Part shown: in pieces, positions 18,050-28,224 of the stretch
How positions within the stretch are numbered: position 1 is the stretch's first letter
Layout: the number at the start of each line of letters is the position of its first letter
Assembly (NCBI GenBank): GCA_007126515.1
Contig: SLBD01000045.1
Coordinates: 1-39,082 of the forward strand
DNA length: 39,082 nt
Direction: 5' to 3'
Source: Kiritimatiellia bacterium
GTDB taxonomy: Bacteria > Verrucomicrobiota > Kiritimatiellia > SLAD01
Program-made: the position numbers and the translations under genes
Notes under the pieces: generated by a model
The model's database searches: none
What the model saw: the letters and a program-made list of their open reading frames with translations, nothing else
What the model was told of the DNA's origin: nothing

Positions 18050-19194
18050 GCCGAGGCTCGCAACTGTTGCAGTTGTTGATAGAACGCCACGACTTTTTCA
18101 GCTTGGTGGACGCGACAAAAACGCTGCTTGGCATCGGTTGCTGCTGCCTCCCGCATACGTTGTCGCCGTTCGGGAGACATGTCCAGCAGCTTCGATAAAC
18201 CACTGGCCAGACCGTTGCCACTGAATTCGGTCACAAATCCTGTTTCACCATTGCGAATCAGTTTGCGAATCAGGCCAAGATCCGTTGCCACCACGGGAAC
18301 ACCACTGGCGAGGGCCTCGCGTACGGTGCGGCAGGATTGATCGGTGCCATGCCGGGGATAGACCAGCGCATCCATGGTGCGATAGGCTCGCACCAAGTCA
18401 TCATTGCGACAATAGCCAGCCAGAATGACTCGATCTCCCAGTCCGAGCTCGCGAACCGGTTTGTGAACGAATTCACCGATCTTGCCTCGTCCGCAAATCA
18501 TCAATCGTAATTGTGGATAGCGCGGGGCCAATTGAGCCAACGCATCGAATACAAGGTCCAAGCGTCGCCGCTTGCCGATCGCAGTCACCATTCCCACAAC
18601 AAACGCATCGTCCGGAATCTGAATAGCATCGAGTGGCCCCCATTCGGGGTGTCCGGTGAATTCTTCAATATCAATGCCGGGGACAATCGTTGCCACTCGA
18701 CCCGATGCTGAACTGAAGCCGCCTGTTTCGCGCAGTTGGTTCGATTCGCGCAGCACAATCACACCATCGGTGTGCGGACGACATCCCCAGCGATAGCGAC
18801 AGGGCCACTCTGGACCTGCGGGCTCATACAAGGTGCGCACGAGAATGGGTTTAGGATCAGATGATCGAATCGCTAGAGCCGCTAATAGATGAGCGTTTGG
18901 CAAATGACAGTGGATGACATCGGGTTGAAACTCATTCAGATAGTTTCGTAAACGGGGCAGATCGCGAAGTGCTGACGCAATCCCTGTGTGTTTCAGTAGC
19001 TCCAAGTGATCGTCAAAGACAAGGCCCTTGCGGGCGGCGCGTCCCTGAATGATGTTTTCCGGAGTCTCTCCTTGGTTGCGTCCACACAAATAGCAAACGT
19101 CGTGACCCAGTGCTTGTTGACCCAAGGCCAAATCTGCAGCGGGCTCGACTCGTTCCGTCCAGCGGAAGTTGCTAACGATATGCACAATCCGCAT
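18046..19194 (-). CDS. Family 4 glycosyltransferase
   Basis: MRIVHIVSNF, GIDIEEF, LRLMICGRGK, ALASGVPVVATDLGLIRKLIRNGETGFV. Confidence 0.9.
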   Translation of the reverse strand: MRIVHIVSNFRWTERVEPAADLALGQQALGHDVCYLCGRNQGETPENIIQGRAARKGLVFDDHLELLKHTGIASALRDLPRLRNYLNEFQPDVIHCHLPNAHLLAALAIRSSDPKPILVRTLYEPAGPEWPCRYRWGCRPHTDGVIVLRESNQLRETGGFSSASGRVATIVPGIDIEEFTGHPEWGPLDAIQIPDDAFVVGMVTAIGKRRRLDLVFDALAQLAPRYPQLRLMICGRGKIGEFVHKPVRELGLGDRVILAGYCRNDDLVRAYRTMDALVYPRHGTDQSCRTVREALASGVPVVATDLGLIRKLIRNGETGFVTEFSGNGLASGLSKLLDMSPERRQRMREAAATDAKQRFCRVHQAEKVVAFYQQLQQLRASA

Positions 19195-19199
19195 AAGGC

Positions 19200-20066
19200 T
19201 TACTCCAACCACGGGATTTTGCGGCGAATCTCTTCAGGGATCGCCGCCGGTGCGGTCATCACGGCACCCCGCAGGGCCTCATGGGCGGGGGAGGGGAAGA
19301 CATCCGGTAAACGGGCAACAAATTCACGCAAGATCGCTTGAGCAAATGTCTTGTTGGCGCGGACATGTCCGGCAACCAAGTCGGCTGTGACGGGGCCTTC
19401 TTCCACGTGCCAGCAGTCATAGTCAGTGATGAGGGCCAAGGAGGTGTAGGGCAGCTCTGCTTCCCGAGCCAGTCGCGTTTCGGGCATGGAGGTCATGCCA
19501 ATCACTTCAAATCCTTGGCGACGATAGAATTCAGATTCGGCTCGAGTCGAAAATGCTGGCCCTTCCATGTTTACATAGGTGCCCCGGCCATGCACATGTC
19601 GATCACCAAACTCCGGATTCGAATCGCGTACATCCGTCGCGACTTCCACAAGCAATGAGTGCATGAAAGGACAGACAGGATCGCTCAGAGAGATATGAGC
19701 GGCCACACCATTGCCGAAAAAGGTGTGTTGCGGCGAACTGCGCATGCGATCGAAATACTGGTCCGGCATCAGGACATCACGCGGTTTGATGGCCTCGGAC
19801 AAACTGCCCACCGCGCTGACAGATAGAATGGCATCAACCCCACACTGTTTGAGGGCAAACACATTAGCCCGATGATTGACTTCAGAGGGAAGCAGTTGAT
19901 GATTGCGTCCATGTCGGGGCAAGAAGTAGACCGTCTTGCCATCGAGAGTCCCCCGTAAAAAATCGTCGGATGTGGGACCCCACGGTGTATCTACAGGAAC
20001 CCAGGTCGCGTCCTGCAAGGCATCCCACTCATAAAGTCCGCTCCCACCAATAATTCCGATACTCAT
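19200..20066 (-). CDS. mtnP: S-methyl-5'-thioadenosine phosphorylase
   Basis: MSIGIIGGSGLYEW, LPRHGRNHQLLPSEVNHRANV, GPAFSTRAE, EVIGMTSMPETRLAREAELPYTSLALITDYDCW. Confidence 0.93.
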   Translation of the reverse strand: MSIGIIGGSGLYEWDALQDATWVPVDTPWGPTSDDFLRGTLDGKTVYFLPRHGRNHQLLPSEVNHRANVFALKQCGVDAILSVSAVGSLSEAIKPRDVLMPDQYFDRMRSSPQHTFFGNGVAAHISLSDPVCPFMHSLLVEVATDVRDSNPEFGDRHVHGRGTYVNMEGPAFSTRAESEFYRRQGFEVIGMTSMPETRLAREAELPYTSLALITDYDCWHVEEGPVTADLVAGHVRANKTFAQAILREFVARLPDVFPSPAHEALRGAVMTAPAAIPEEIRRKIPWLE

Positions 20067-23000
20067 TTGTCTCCTTTTGGGTCGGCTGTCCGCTCAAAGC
20101 GGATGCCAAAGAATAATGCGTGCAACACAGGTGTGAATACCAAACCGACCACCGTGGCTGTTAGCAATCCAAAAATCATTACATTTGCCATCGGAGCCCA
20201 CAAGGCCCCGCCCATCACGGCTAATGGCAAGAGACCAATAATAGCCGTAAATGCCATCAAGAGAATCGGCCGCAAGCGTTTGGTTGCTGCCGTGACAATC
20301 GCGTCGGCGGGCGATTTCCCTTCGCGTTGTTCAATGTTGATTCGATCCAGCAAGAGGATGGCATTGTTGACAATAATCCCGGCCAAACTGATCAGTCCCA
20401 GCATGGCCATGAAGCCGAACGGCGTGCGAGTCAGTAACATGCCCGGTGTGATCCCGACCATCATCGGCAGAATGGACAGCAAAATCAGTAACGTCGTTCG
20501 GAGCGAATTGAATTGGACCAGCAAGACCAAGAACAGCAAAGCTCCTGCTACAGGGACACCTGCCAGAATTGACGCTTGCGCCTTGTCACTTTCTTCATCT
20601 TCGCCACCGATCTCAATTTCGTAGCCGAGGGGCCAGTCATTGGATTGCCGCATGGCGAGGAGTTGAGGTTCGATGTCGGCCAGGGCATCGCTGGCAAAGC
20701 GACCGGTGACATCGGCCTCGATCGTCATCGTCCGAGTTTGATTGCGGCGGCGAATGTTGCTGGGCTGCCAGTCCAGTCGGGCCGATGCCACTTGCAATAA
20801 AGGCACATTCAATCCCGTTGCGTAGGAGAAAACGTGCAAGTCTTCAAGCGAACTGAGGTCATCCCGCCATTCGGATTGGGATCGCATGATAATTGGGATC
20901 AAGTCCCCTTCAGCCCGGAACTCGGTGACGGGGATGCCGGACATTTGAGTCAGCAGGGATAAAGAAATGTCCTTGCTTGTAAAACCGGCCCGCTTGGCTT
21001 GTTCCTGACGAACATCCACCACCATTTTCTGGGTCCACTCGCCCCAGTTGTCATGGATGTTGAAAACGCCGGGGATGGTAGTCAAAAGGGCCCGGATTTT
21101 GTCCGCCAAACTGTACAATTGAGGAATATCCTCCCCGCGGATGCGGATTTGGATCGGGGACCCGACCGGCGGTCCCATTTCCAGGGCTTCGACACGAGCG
21201 CGGACCTCGGGCTGGCGCTGATCCAGTTCAGTCCGCAACCAGGGAATCAAGTGGTCCACATCTCGGATCGATCGCGTATGAATCAGCAATATGGCATATG
21301 CCGGATTGGTTTGTTCGGGAGCCAGCGATAGATACCAGCGGGGCCCACCCGAACCGATCATTGAGCCGACGGAAACAATCTCCTCGCGCTCCAGAAGAAG
21401 TTCTTCCACTTCCCGGGCGCGGGCGGCGGTGACTTCAATATCGGTGCCCGCAGGCAGATCCAGATGCACAAGAAACATCTCCCGTTCCATGGGCGGAAAG
21501 AAAATCGTCGGAACAAAACCGAACGCCCAAATCGCGATGCCGGTAGCCGCAGCCACGCCAAGTGTGACACGGCCGCGATGCTGGAGGGAGGTCAATAGAA
21601 GTCGTCGATAGAACGTCATCCCCTTCGAATCCTTGGCAGACTGGCTGGACTGTTTGGCAGGGCGTTGCATGACGTAACTGAGCAAGGGGGTGAAGGTCAG
21701 CGATAAGATCCATGAGCCGAGTAACGCGATTGCGACCACGATAAAGAGGGAACGAGTAAATTCGCCAACCATCGACTGGGCGGTAGCAATCGGCATGAAG
21801 GCGAAGATGGTGGTCAATTGAGAAGCCAGCAAGGGGAACGCCAATTCCTTCACGGCTCCTGTCGCTGCGCTGAGCCGATCTTCACCTTCGGTCATGCGCA
21901 CCAGAATGTTTTCGCTCATGACAATGCCATTGGACACAAGTAGGCCAAGGGCGATGATCAAGGCGGCAATGGACACCTTTTGCAATTCCACCCCGAACCA
22001 CGGCATCAGCGCCACGGAAAGCAAGACGGCCATCGGCAGAATGGCGCCAGCGATAAGGCCCGTTCGCAGTCCCGTGAAGATCAGCATGATGATGAAAACA
22101 AATAAGACGGCTGTCCCTAGATTGAAGGTGAAATCACGAATCGATTGCTCAACAAAGTCCGGCTGGATGTAGACTTCTTCTAGCTCCATGCCGATTGGCA
22201 GATCGGGCACGATGTCGCGGACGGTTTCACGAATCGATTGGCCGAGATGAATGATGTTATCGCCGGAGACCATGCTGATTGCGATCCAAATGGCGTTTTC
22301 ACCATTGAACCGGGCCATGGGCGCAGCGGGTTCGACATAGCCACGCCGGATTTCGGCGATGTCGCCCAACAGCACGGCATCCTCCTGCCCAGGAAGTCGG
22401 ATCGAGGTGTGGCGCAGATCGTCGATTGATCGAAATTCGCCGGTCGGCTCAATAATGATCCGCTGGCCTGCCACCTTGGCATCTCCGCCGGGTTGGATGG
22501 CATTTTGGGCGCGCAGCATTTGGGCCAGTGTAAACGGACTGATCCCCAGCGCGGCCAGACGAGGATTGGAGATTTCGATGTACATGCGTTCTTCTTGAAT
22601 GCCGTGCAGTTCAACACGGGCCACGGCCGGAATTTGCCGCATCCGGTCCCGGATGCGCTCGGCCTCCTCCTTCAGCTCGGATGGGGTGAAATCATTTCCG
22701 TTTAAGGCCAACAGGATCCCGAACACATCGCCGAAGTCATCGTGTACCACGGGAGGGCGCACGCCATCGGGCAACTCGTCGGCTGCATCGCTGACCTTGT
22801 TGCGCAGGCGTTGCCAGACCGGTTGCAGATCGCGGACATGGTCTTGAATGCGAACACTGATGATGGAGACGCTGTTACGAGACTGTGATTCGACCCGCTC
22901 GAGATCGTCCAACTCCCGGATGTAAGTTTCAAGCACATCGGTGACAAGTGTTTCGACGCGATCGGGGGATGCCCCCGGAAAAATCGTCACGATGACAGCA

Positions 23001-23131
23001 TCTCGAATGGTAAATTCCGGATCTTCGAGTCGCGGCATCGTCTGGAAGGTCGAAATCCCAGCCAGTACGATCATCAAAAACAAGATGATCGTGACACGAT
23101 TATTGCGGATACACACTTCGAGAAGATTCAT
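20063..23131 (-). CDS. RND-superfamily efflux permease (HAE/AcrB-like)
   Basis: 1022 aa, MPRLEDPEFTIRDAVIVTIFPGASPDRVETLVTDVLE. Two 6-TM repeats with large periplasmic loops. Confidence 0.95.
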   Translation of the reverse strand: MNLLEVCIRNNRVTIILFLMIVLAGISTFQTMPRLEDPEFTIRDAVIVTIFPGASPDRVETLVTDVLETYIRELDDLERVESQSRNSVSIISVRIQDHVRDLQPVWQRLRNKVSDAADELPDGVRPPVVHDDFGDVFGILLALNGNDFTPSELKEEAERIRDRMRQIPAVARVELHGIQEERMYIEISNPRLAALGISPFTLAQMLRAQNAIQPGGDAKVAGQRIIIEPTGEFRSIDDLRHTSIRLPGQEDAVLLGDIAEIRRGYVEPAAPMARFNGENAIWIAISMVSGDNIIHLGQSIRETVRDIVPDLPIGMELEEVYIQPDFVEQSIRDFTFNLGTAVLFVFIIMLIFTGLRTGLIAGAILPMAVLLSVALMPWFGVELQKVSIAALIIALGLLVSNGIVMSENILVRMTEGEDRLSAATGAVKELAFPLLASQLTTIFAFMPIATAQSMVGEFTRSLFIVVAIALLGSWILSLTFTPLLSYVMQRPAKQSSQSAKDSKGMTFYRRLLLTSLQHRGRVTLGVAAATGIAIWAFGFVPTIFFPPMEREMFLVHLDLPAGTDIEVTAARAREVEELLLEREEIVSVGSMIGSGGPRWYLSLAPEQTNPAYAILLIHTRSIRDVDHLIPWLRTELDQRQPEVRARVEALEMGPPVGSPIQIRIRGEDIPQLYSLADKIRALLTTIPGVFNIHDNWGEWTQKMVVDVRQEQAKRAGFTSKDISLSLLTQMSGIPVTEFRAEGDLIPIIMRSQSEWRDDLSSLEDLHVFSYATGLNVPLLQVASARLDWQPSNIRRRNQTRTMTIEADVTGRFASDALADIEPQLLAMRQSNDWPLGYEIEIGGEDEESDKAQASILAGVPVAGALLFLVLLVQFNSLRTTLLILLSILPMMVGITPGMLLTRTPFGFMAMLGLISLAGIIVNNAILLLDRINIEQREGKSPADAIVTAATKRLRPILLMAFTAIIGLLPLAVMGGALWAPMANVMIFGLLTATVVGLVFTPVLHALFFGIRFERTADPKGDK

Positions 23132-24201
23132 GGCAGCAGCCTCACCCGCTGCCCCTCGCTGAGGCGGTTGGCGCCACGTGTGACAATGACTTCTCCTGTT
23201 TCGAGTCCCGAAATGACTTCAATCCGATCACCCACCAACGACCCGGTCTCAATGGACCGACGTTCCACCTCTTCTGTTGCTGGTTCCACGACCCACGCAA
23301 AGCGCTGCCCTCCTGTAGCGCCAGTGACAGCCGCAAGCGGGATCGTCATTCCTTGCGACTCATCGCCAAACTCCACTCGCGCTTCGCCTGCTTGTCCGGA
23401 CCGAATGGTTGCGGGTGGTTCTTCAATGCGGATTTGCACAGGAATCGCAGCGAGACCGGTTAGGCCCGCGCCAATTTCGGAAACGTGGCCGACAAATTCT
23501 TGGCCGGGAAATGCTTCCAGCGTCACGGTCGCGGATTGACCAATTTGTAAATCGCCCGCCAGTAACTCTGCGACGGTCACCTCTAGGACGATGCCGCGGT
23601 CCGCCCGCAAGATTGCCACGGGTTGGCCCGGGCCGACAAACTGGAACAAATTGGCGGGTACCGAAATAATGGTGCCGGAATGCGGGGAGTGCCGAGTCCC
23701 GTGCTGCAGTTGAGTGCGAGCTTGATTCAATGCTGCGCCGGCGCTGTCCAATTGGGCTTCCGCCGAATCGCGGGCAGCACGGGCCCGATCGAATTCGCTG
23801 CGACTGGCAGTGTTGGCTTCAAAGAGGGCCTGTATCCGATTGAATTCTGCTGTGGCCTGTCGCACTTGAGATTCTGCCAGCGCTTGTTGGGCTTCGAGCC
23901 GTCTGACGTTGAGTTCCAAATCCTCGGGATCGAGGCGGGCGATCACTTGACCGGTCTCGACTGTGTCTCCTGCTTGAACCAGCAACTCGGCAATTTCCCC
24001 ACCGACGCGAAAACTAATGGGCGTTTCGACTTCGCCACGTGTGACACCCGCAAAGGTGCGGACGCGGCCGGTAACAGGTTCGCCGACCGTTTCGGTGATG
24101 ACGGGGCGTACCGGTTGTTCGATACCTTCGTCACGCGACCGACAACTCGTGATCAGCGAGACTGCCATCAATAGAATGAGAGTTGAGATCATGTGTTTCA
24201 T
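23128..24201 (-). CDS. RND efflux periplasmic adaptor (MFP) lipoprotein
   Basis: Lipobox-like LITSC, barrel-sandwich hybrid GEIAELLVQAGDTVETGQVIARLDPEDLEL, long coiled coil. Confidence 0.95.
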   Translation of the reverse strand: MKHMISTLILLMAVSLITSCRSRDEGIEQPVRPVITETVGEPVTGRVRTFAGVTRGEVETPISFRVGGEIAELLVQAGDTVETGQVIARLDPEDLELNVRRLEAQQALAESQVRQATAEFNRIQALFEANTASRSEFDRARAARDSAEAQLDSAGAALNQARTQLQHGTRHSPHSGTIISVPANLFQFVGPGQPVAILRADRGIVLEVTVAELLAGDLQIGQSATVTLEAFPGQEFVGHVSEIGAGLTGLAAIPVQIRIEEPPATIRSGQAGEARVEFGDESQGMTIPLAAVTGATGGQRFAWVVEPATEEVERRSIETGSLVGDRIEVISGLETGEVIVTRGANRLSEGQRVRLLP

Positions 24202-26573
24202 GGTTGGGTCTCCAAGAAGGTGTGAACATCATCCGCTAATTGTTGGCGGTCGGCAGGGGATTGTAACCAGGCAAACCAAGCGATCGAGCGTTGGAAACGA
24301 GTCAGGTCCTGCAAATATTGATTCACGGCCAGCACGGCTGCTTGATCGGCCGCAAAGGCGCGGCCTTGCACATCCAGCAACTCCAGAATACCTGCCGTAC
24401 CTTGTTGGTAGCGCTCTTGGATGAGCGTCATTGAATCTCGCGCTGCGCGGGCCCGGGTGCGACTGAGGCGGATGGCTGGCTGTGATGCCATGACTTGCTG
24501 ATAGGCTGCGATGACACCCAATTGGATTTGCTGCGCCGCTTCCTCGCGGATCGCCTGCAGTTGCATGAGGTCGGCTCGCTCACGAGCCGCTTCAGCTCGG
24601 CGCAAGCCGCCGTCAAACAGGGGAATATCGAGGACCAGCGCCACGCTCCATTCGTTGTCAGGGGGTGGGGTGGCCTGGAAGGGAATGCCGGCGGCACGGA
24701 ATCCTGCCGCAAGGTCGGGTCCCTCCGTACGTCGATCCAATACATGGTCGTATGTGGCTTGAACGCCCACGGTCGGGACATATCGCGATCGGCGTGTTGC
24801 GTTGGCTTGAATGGTCTGCGCTTCCAGTGCGGCATCGAGCGCCTGCAATTGCGGCGCGGTTTGCAGAGCCATCTGTTCCCAAAAGGTCCCCAAGGCAGCG
24901 ATGGTCTGAAAATCGCCACGAGCAAAGGCAAGCTCATCATCCAGGAAATAGGTTTGCAGGTCATCCAGCTCGACCGCCTCAAGATGCCATTCTCGATCTG
25001 CTGGCAGGCCCATGGCTTGGTTGAGAGCGGCCCGCGCGGCGTTCAGTTGGGCTTGGGCAGCCAGTAATTCGCTGAGTTGGCGGGCTTCCTCTGCCTCCCA
25101 GCGCCAGACATCTTCTGGGCCGGTTTGGCCAACATCGACTCGTAACCGAGCGAACTCAAGGTTATCGCGGATGCGGTCCAGCTCATCGGTGGCAACTCGC
25201 ACCAAAGCGGCTGCAGACAGGGCATCGAAAAAACGCAGCGACACGTGCTGGACCACATCGAGTCGCTGACTTTCCGCCTCCCAGCGACTGCGCTCTGCCA
25301 GCATGCCGGCGGCGCGCAATTGACTGAAGACGCGATCGTGAAAGAGGATCTGGCGAGCTGTCGCACCTGCGCTGAGGCGCGAACGTGGTTGTAAGCCGAA
25401 CGAGGCAGCGGCGCGGTCTTGATCGATTTCTGCATACAGGGCCTGGCCCTCGATTTGCGGCCAGAGAACTGCGCGAGCTTGACGCTGGTCTGCCACAGCA
25501 GCCAGTCGTTGGGCGGCCGCCGCAGCAATGCGAGTGTTTAAGGACAATCCGATGTGAAGCGCATCGATCAAGCTGAGTGGTTCTCCCTCAGGGCCACGGG
25601 CATCGTCTTCAATCAGCGAGGTTTGCAACATGATGCCCAACGTTTGCCGATACCCCGTACGCCGGACGGTGTCTTCGTTAAAAATGAGGTGCTCAGGGAC
25701 ATTAAATTCGCGGGGCAACGTTTCTGCCAAACGACCGTCAGCTAAAGCCAAAAGATTCAGGGCAATGCGTCGCGCCAGTCGAGTCTGCGCCAGAGGAGTA
25801 ATTCCCGACAACGCGCCATGCTGGACATCCAGTTCGCCTAGCAGCGAGAAGCTGAGCACGCCTCGTTCTGCCAACCCGTCAAAAAGATGAGTGCGGGCAT
25901 CCGCATTCATCCGTAACAGGGGGGTGATGTATAGCACCTGCGCATCTGAGGGAATCCCCTTCAGCGCGGCTTCGGGATCATCATCCACTGGAATCAAGTG
26001 CACGGGGATGTCCAGATGAGCGGCCAGTTGTTCGGAGAGCGGTTGCACACCCTCCAGATGCTCGGCGAGAAGACGGTCAATGGCGATCCAGAGAGTGTCA
26101 AAGTCGAACAGGTCCCGCATCTTCGCCACATCGCGCGTGACGCGCTCACGACTGATGACGAAAGAAAAGTTTTCTTTGGTCTCAAAATGGCTCAGAGCTG
26201 AGTCTTGGGGGAACCCCGCTACGACAGGCTTGGATAGAGAAAGGTCCGGTGCCGCTGCGGCTTGAGCCATCAACATGCCCGCTGCGAGGATGAGATCGAG
26301 GTCATCCTCTGTGAGCGCCTCTGACAAAATGTCCGTGATGCGCTCGATTTCCCAGTTGGCATTGAAACGCGGATCGCGGACAAATTCAACAGGGGATTCG
26401 GCTAATTCAGTGACTTCCTGTTCGACCAGATCCACGAGCTCCTCGAAGTACCAGCTCGGCCCATCGAAAAGCACACCCACACGAGTCGTCGCGGGGGGGG
26501 GACCCCCTTCGCCATAAGCCAGGCAGGGGATCAAGAGAAGACTCATGCTCCAGAGTCGATGCAACTGTCTCAT
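24198..26573 (-). CDS. TolC-family outer-membrane efflux protein with an N-terminal ABC-substrate-binding-like domain
   Basis: C-terminal ~450 aa has TolC repeats (SLIDALHIGLSLNTRIAAAAA, YVPTVGVQATYD, ERYQQGTAGILELLDVQ). N-terminal ~300 aa resembles a periplasmic binding-protein fold (LDLILAAGMLMAQAAAAPDLSLSKPVVAGFPQD). Confidence 0.82.
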   Translation of the reverse strand: MRQLHRLWSMSLLLIPCLAYGEGGPPPATTRVGVLFDGPSWYFEELVDLVEQEVTELAESPVEFVRDPRFNANWEIERITDILSEALTEDDLDLILAAGMLMAQAAAAPDLSLSKPVVAGFPQDSALSHFETKENFSFVISRERVTRDVAKMRDLFDFDTLWIAIDRLLAEHLEGVQPLSEQLAAHLDIPVHLIPVDDDPEAALKGIPSDAQVLYITPLLRMNADARTHLFDGLAERGVLSFSLLGELDVQHGALSGITPLAQTRLARRIALNLLALADGRLAETLPREFNVPEHLIFNEDTVRRTGYRQTLGIMLQTSLIEDDARGPEGEPLSLIDALHIGLSLNTRIAAAAAQRLAAVADQRQARAVLWPQIEGQALYAEIDQDRAAASFGLQPRSRLSAGATARQILFHDRVFSQLRAAGMLAERSRWEAESQRLDVVQHVSLRFFDALSAAALVRVATDELDRIRDNLEFARLRVDVGQTGPEDVWRWEAEEARQLSELLAAQAQLNAARAALNQAMGLPADREWHLEAVELDDLQTYFLDDELAFARGDFQTIAALGTFWEQMALQTAPQLQALDAALEAQTIQANATRRSRYVPTVGVQATYDHVLDRRTEGPDLAAGFRAAGIPFQATPPPDNEWSVALVLDIPLFDGGLRRAEAARERADLMQLQAIREEAAQQIQLGVIAAYQQVMASQPAIRLSRTRARAARDSMTLIQERYQQGTAGILELLDVQGRAFAADQAAVLAVNQYLQDLTRFQRSIAWFAWLQSPADRQQLADDVHTFLETQP

Positions 26574-26621
26574 ATTGATTCTCCGCTGATGGATTCGTAC
26601 CCTGTACAGCCAGAGACGATC

Positions 26622-28211
26622 TTAGTTGTCGCCGCTGCCGTTGTACAGTTCTTCGCCGCTGTCGGCGTGAACAATCCGATAGTGCTCAACGTGCATGTTG
26701 TGATCCGACACAAAAGCGAACTGAGCAGAGAATTTATGCTCTAAATCCACGAGCATGTCTTCGTCCTCGGATCGTAAGCGCTCCAGCACGGACGGGTTGA
26801 TGGTGATCCGTAGGTTGATAGGATCCCCCTTCTTGTGAGATCGCATCACTTGACCCAGCCGCCGCTGAATTTCGACGCTCATACTGAGCGCTGATTTGAC
26901 TTTGCCGCGCCCTTTGCAGTAGGGGCAGTCACTGAATGTAGCGGATCGAATACTCTCCTCGGCTCGCTGCCGCGTCATTTCAATGAGGCCTAACTCAGAG
27001 ACAGGTAGCACATTCGTGCGGGCTTTGTCGCTGCGGACGGCTTCTTTGAGGGTGCGGTAAACGGTGTTTTGATGGCGGCGAGATTTCATGTCGATGAAGT
27101 CGATCACCACCAGCCCGCCGATGTTGCGGAGTCGCAATTGCCGGGCCACTTCCTCGGCGGCCTCAATGTTGACTTCAACAATCGCTTCTTCCTGGGTTTT
27201 GCCACCTTTATGCCGGCCCGTGTTCACATCGATGGCGACGAGTGCCTCGGTTTCATCAAAGATCAAGTAGCCACCGGATTTGAGCCAAACTTTGCGCTGA
27301 AAGGCGCTTTCCAATTGTCGCTCCACATCGAAATGCTCGAAAATGGGAGCGCGACCGTCATAGAGTTTGATTTTGTTTCGAGCGCGGCGCGACAGTTTCG
27401 CCACGAGTTCCTTGATGTGATTGTACTGGTCTTTGTCGTCAATGACGATACGATCAATGTCCTCGGTCAAGGAATCCCGCACGACTCGTTCCACGAGGTC
27501 GGGTTCCTTGTACAGGCGGCACGGCGCTGGCAATTCTTTGATCCCTTGATCGATCTCCGCCCATGTTTGGACGAGCGTTCGCGTGTCGCGGACAAAACTG
27601 GTGGCCCGCGCGCCAGCGCCTGCGGTGCGGACGATCAGGCCCAGGTCTTCGGGAGCTGGCAGGCGGCTCAGCACCTTTTTCAGGCGGTCGCGTTCTTTGG
27701 CATCATCAATTTTCTTCGATACGCCTTTCAGCCGGCTGCCGGGCATCATCACCAAGTAGCGTCCCGGTATGCTGAGGTTGGCGGTCACGCGCGGGCCTTT
27801 GGTGCCGATCGCGCCTTTGGTCACTTGGACCACAATTTCGGAGCCCACCGGGAACAATTTGGCCATTTCGCCAGCCGCATACTTCTTTTTCCGACCCCCG
27901 CGAGCGCGAGATACGCCTTCCTCGGCCTCCAGCCGGGCGGCATCTTCTGGGATCATATCCCAATAATGAATAAAGGCATTCTTCTTCATGCCAATATCCA
28001 CAAAGGCGGCCTGTAACGAATCTTCGACATTTTGAATCTTGCCTTTGAAAATGCTGCCGACAATTCGGTCTTCGCTTTCCCGCTCTACATAGAAGCCTTC
28101 CAGCCGTCCCTCTTCCATGACGGCCACTCGAGTTTCCAATCCCTCTTCATTGATGACAATTTCCTTTTTGTCCGCCTTCTTTGATCTGAAGACTTTTAGA
28201 TACTCCAACAT
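26622..28211 (-). CDS. rng: Ribonuclease G/E family endoribonuclease
   Basis: KEIVINEEGLETRVAVMEEGRLEGFYVER, S1 domain, GGYLIFDETEALVAIDVNTGR, GGLVVIDFIDM, zinc-link-like CPYCKGRG. Confidence 0.95.
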   Translation of the reverse strand: MLEYLKVFRSKKADKKEIVINEEGLETRVAVMEEGRLEGFYVERESEDRIVGSIFKGKIQNVEDSLQAAFVDIGMKKNAFIHYWDMIPEDAARLEAEEGVSRARGGRKKKYAAGEMAKLFPVGSEIVVQVTKGAIGTKGPRVTANLSIPGRYLVMMPGSRLKGVSKKIDDAKERDRLKKVLSRLPAPEDLGLIVRTAGAGARATSFVRDTRTLVQTWAEIDQGIKELPAPCRLYKEPDLVERVVRDSLTEDIDRIVIDDKDQYNHIKELVAKLSRRARNKIKLYDGRAPIFEHFDVERQLESAFQRKVWLKSGGYLIFDETEALVAIDVNTGRHKGGKTQEEAIVEVNIEAAEEVARQLRLRNIGGLVVIDFIDMKSRRHQNTVYRTLKEAVRSDKARTNVLPVSELGLIEMTRQRAEESIRSATFSDCPYCKGRGKVKSALSMSVEIQRRLGQVMRSHKKGDPINLRITINPSVLERLRSEDEDMLVDLEHKFSAQFAFVSDHNMHVEHYRIVHADSGEELYNGSGDN

Positions 28212-28224
28212 GTTCTTTCCTCCT

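Noticed and set aside
27069-28016. 315-aa plus-strand ORF opposite RNase G/E
   Set aside because: Antisense shadow of a strongly conserved minus-strand gene; no recognisable domain.
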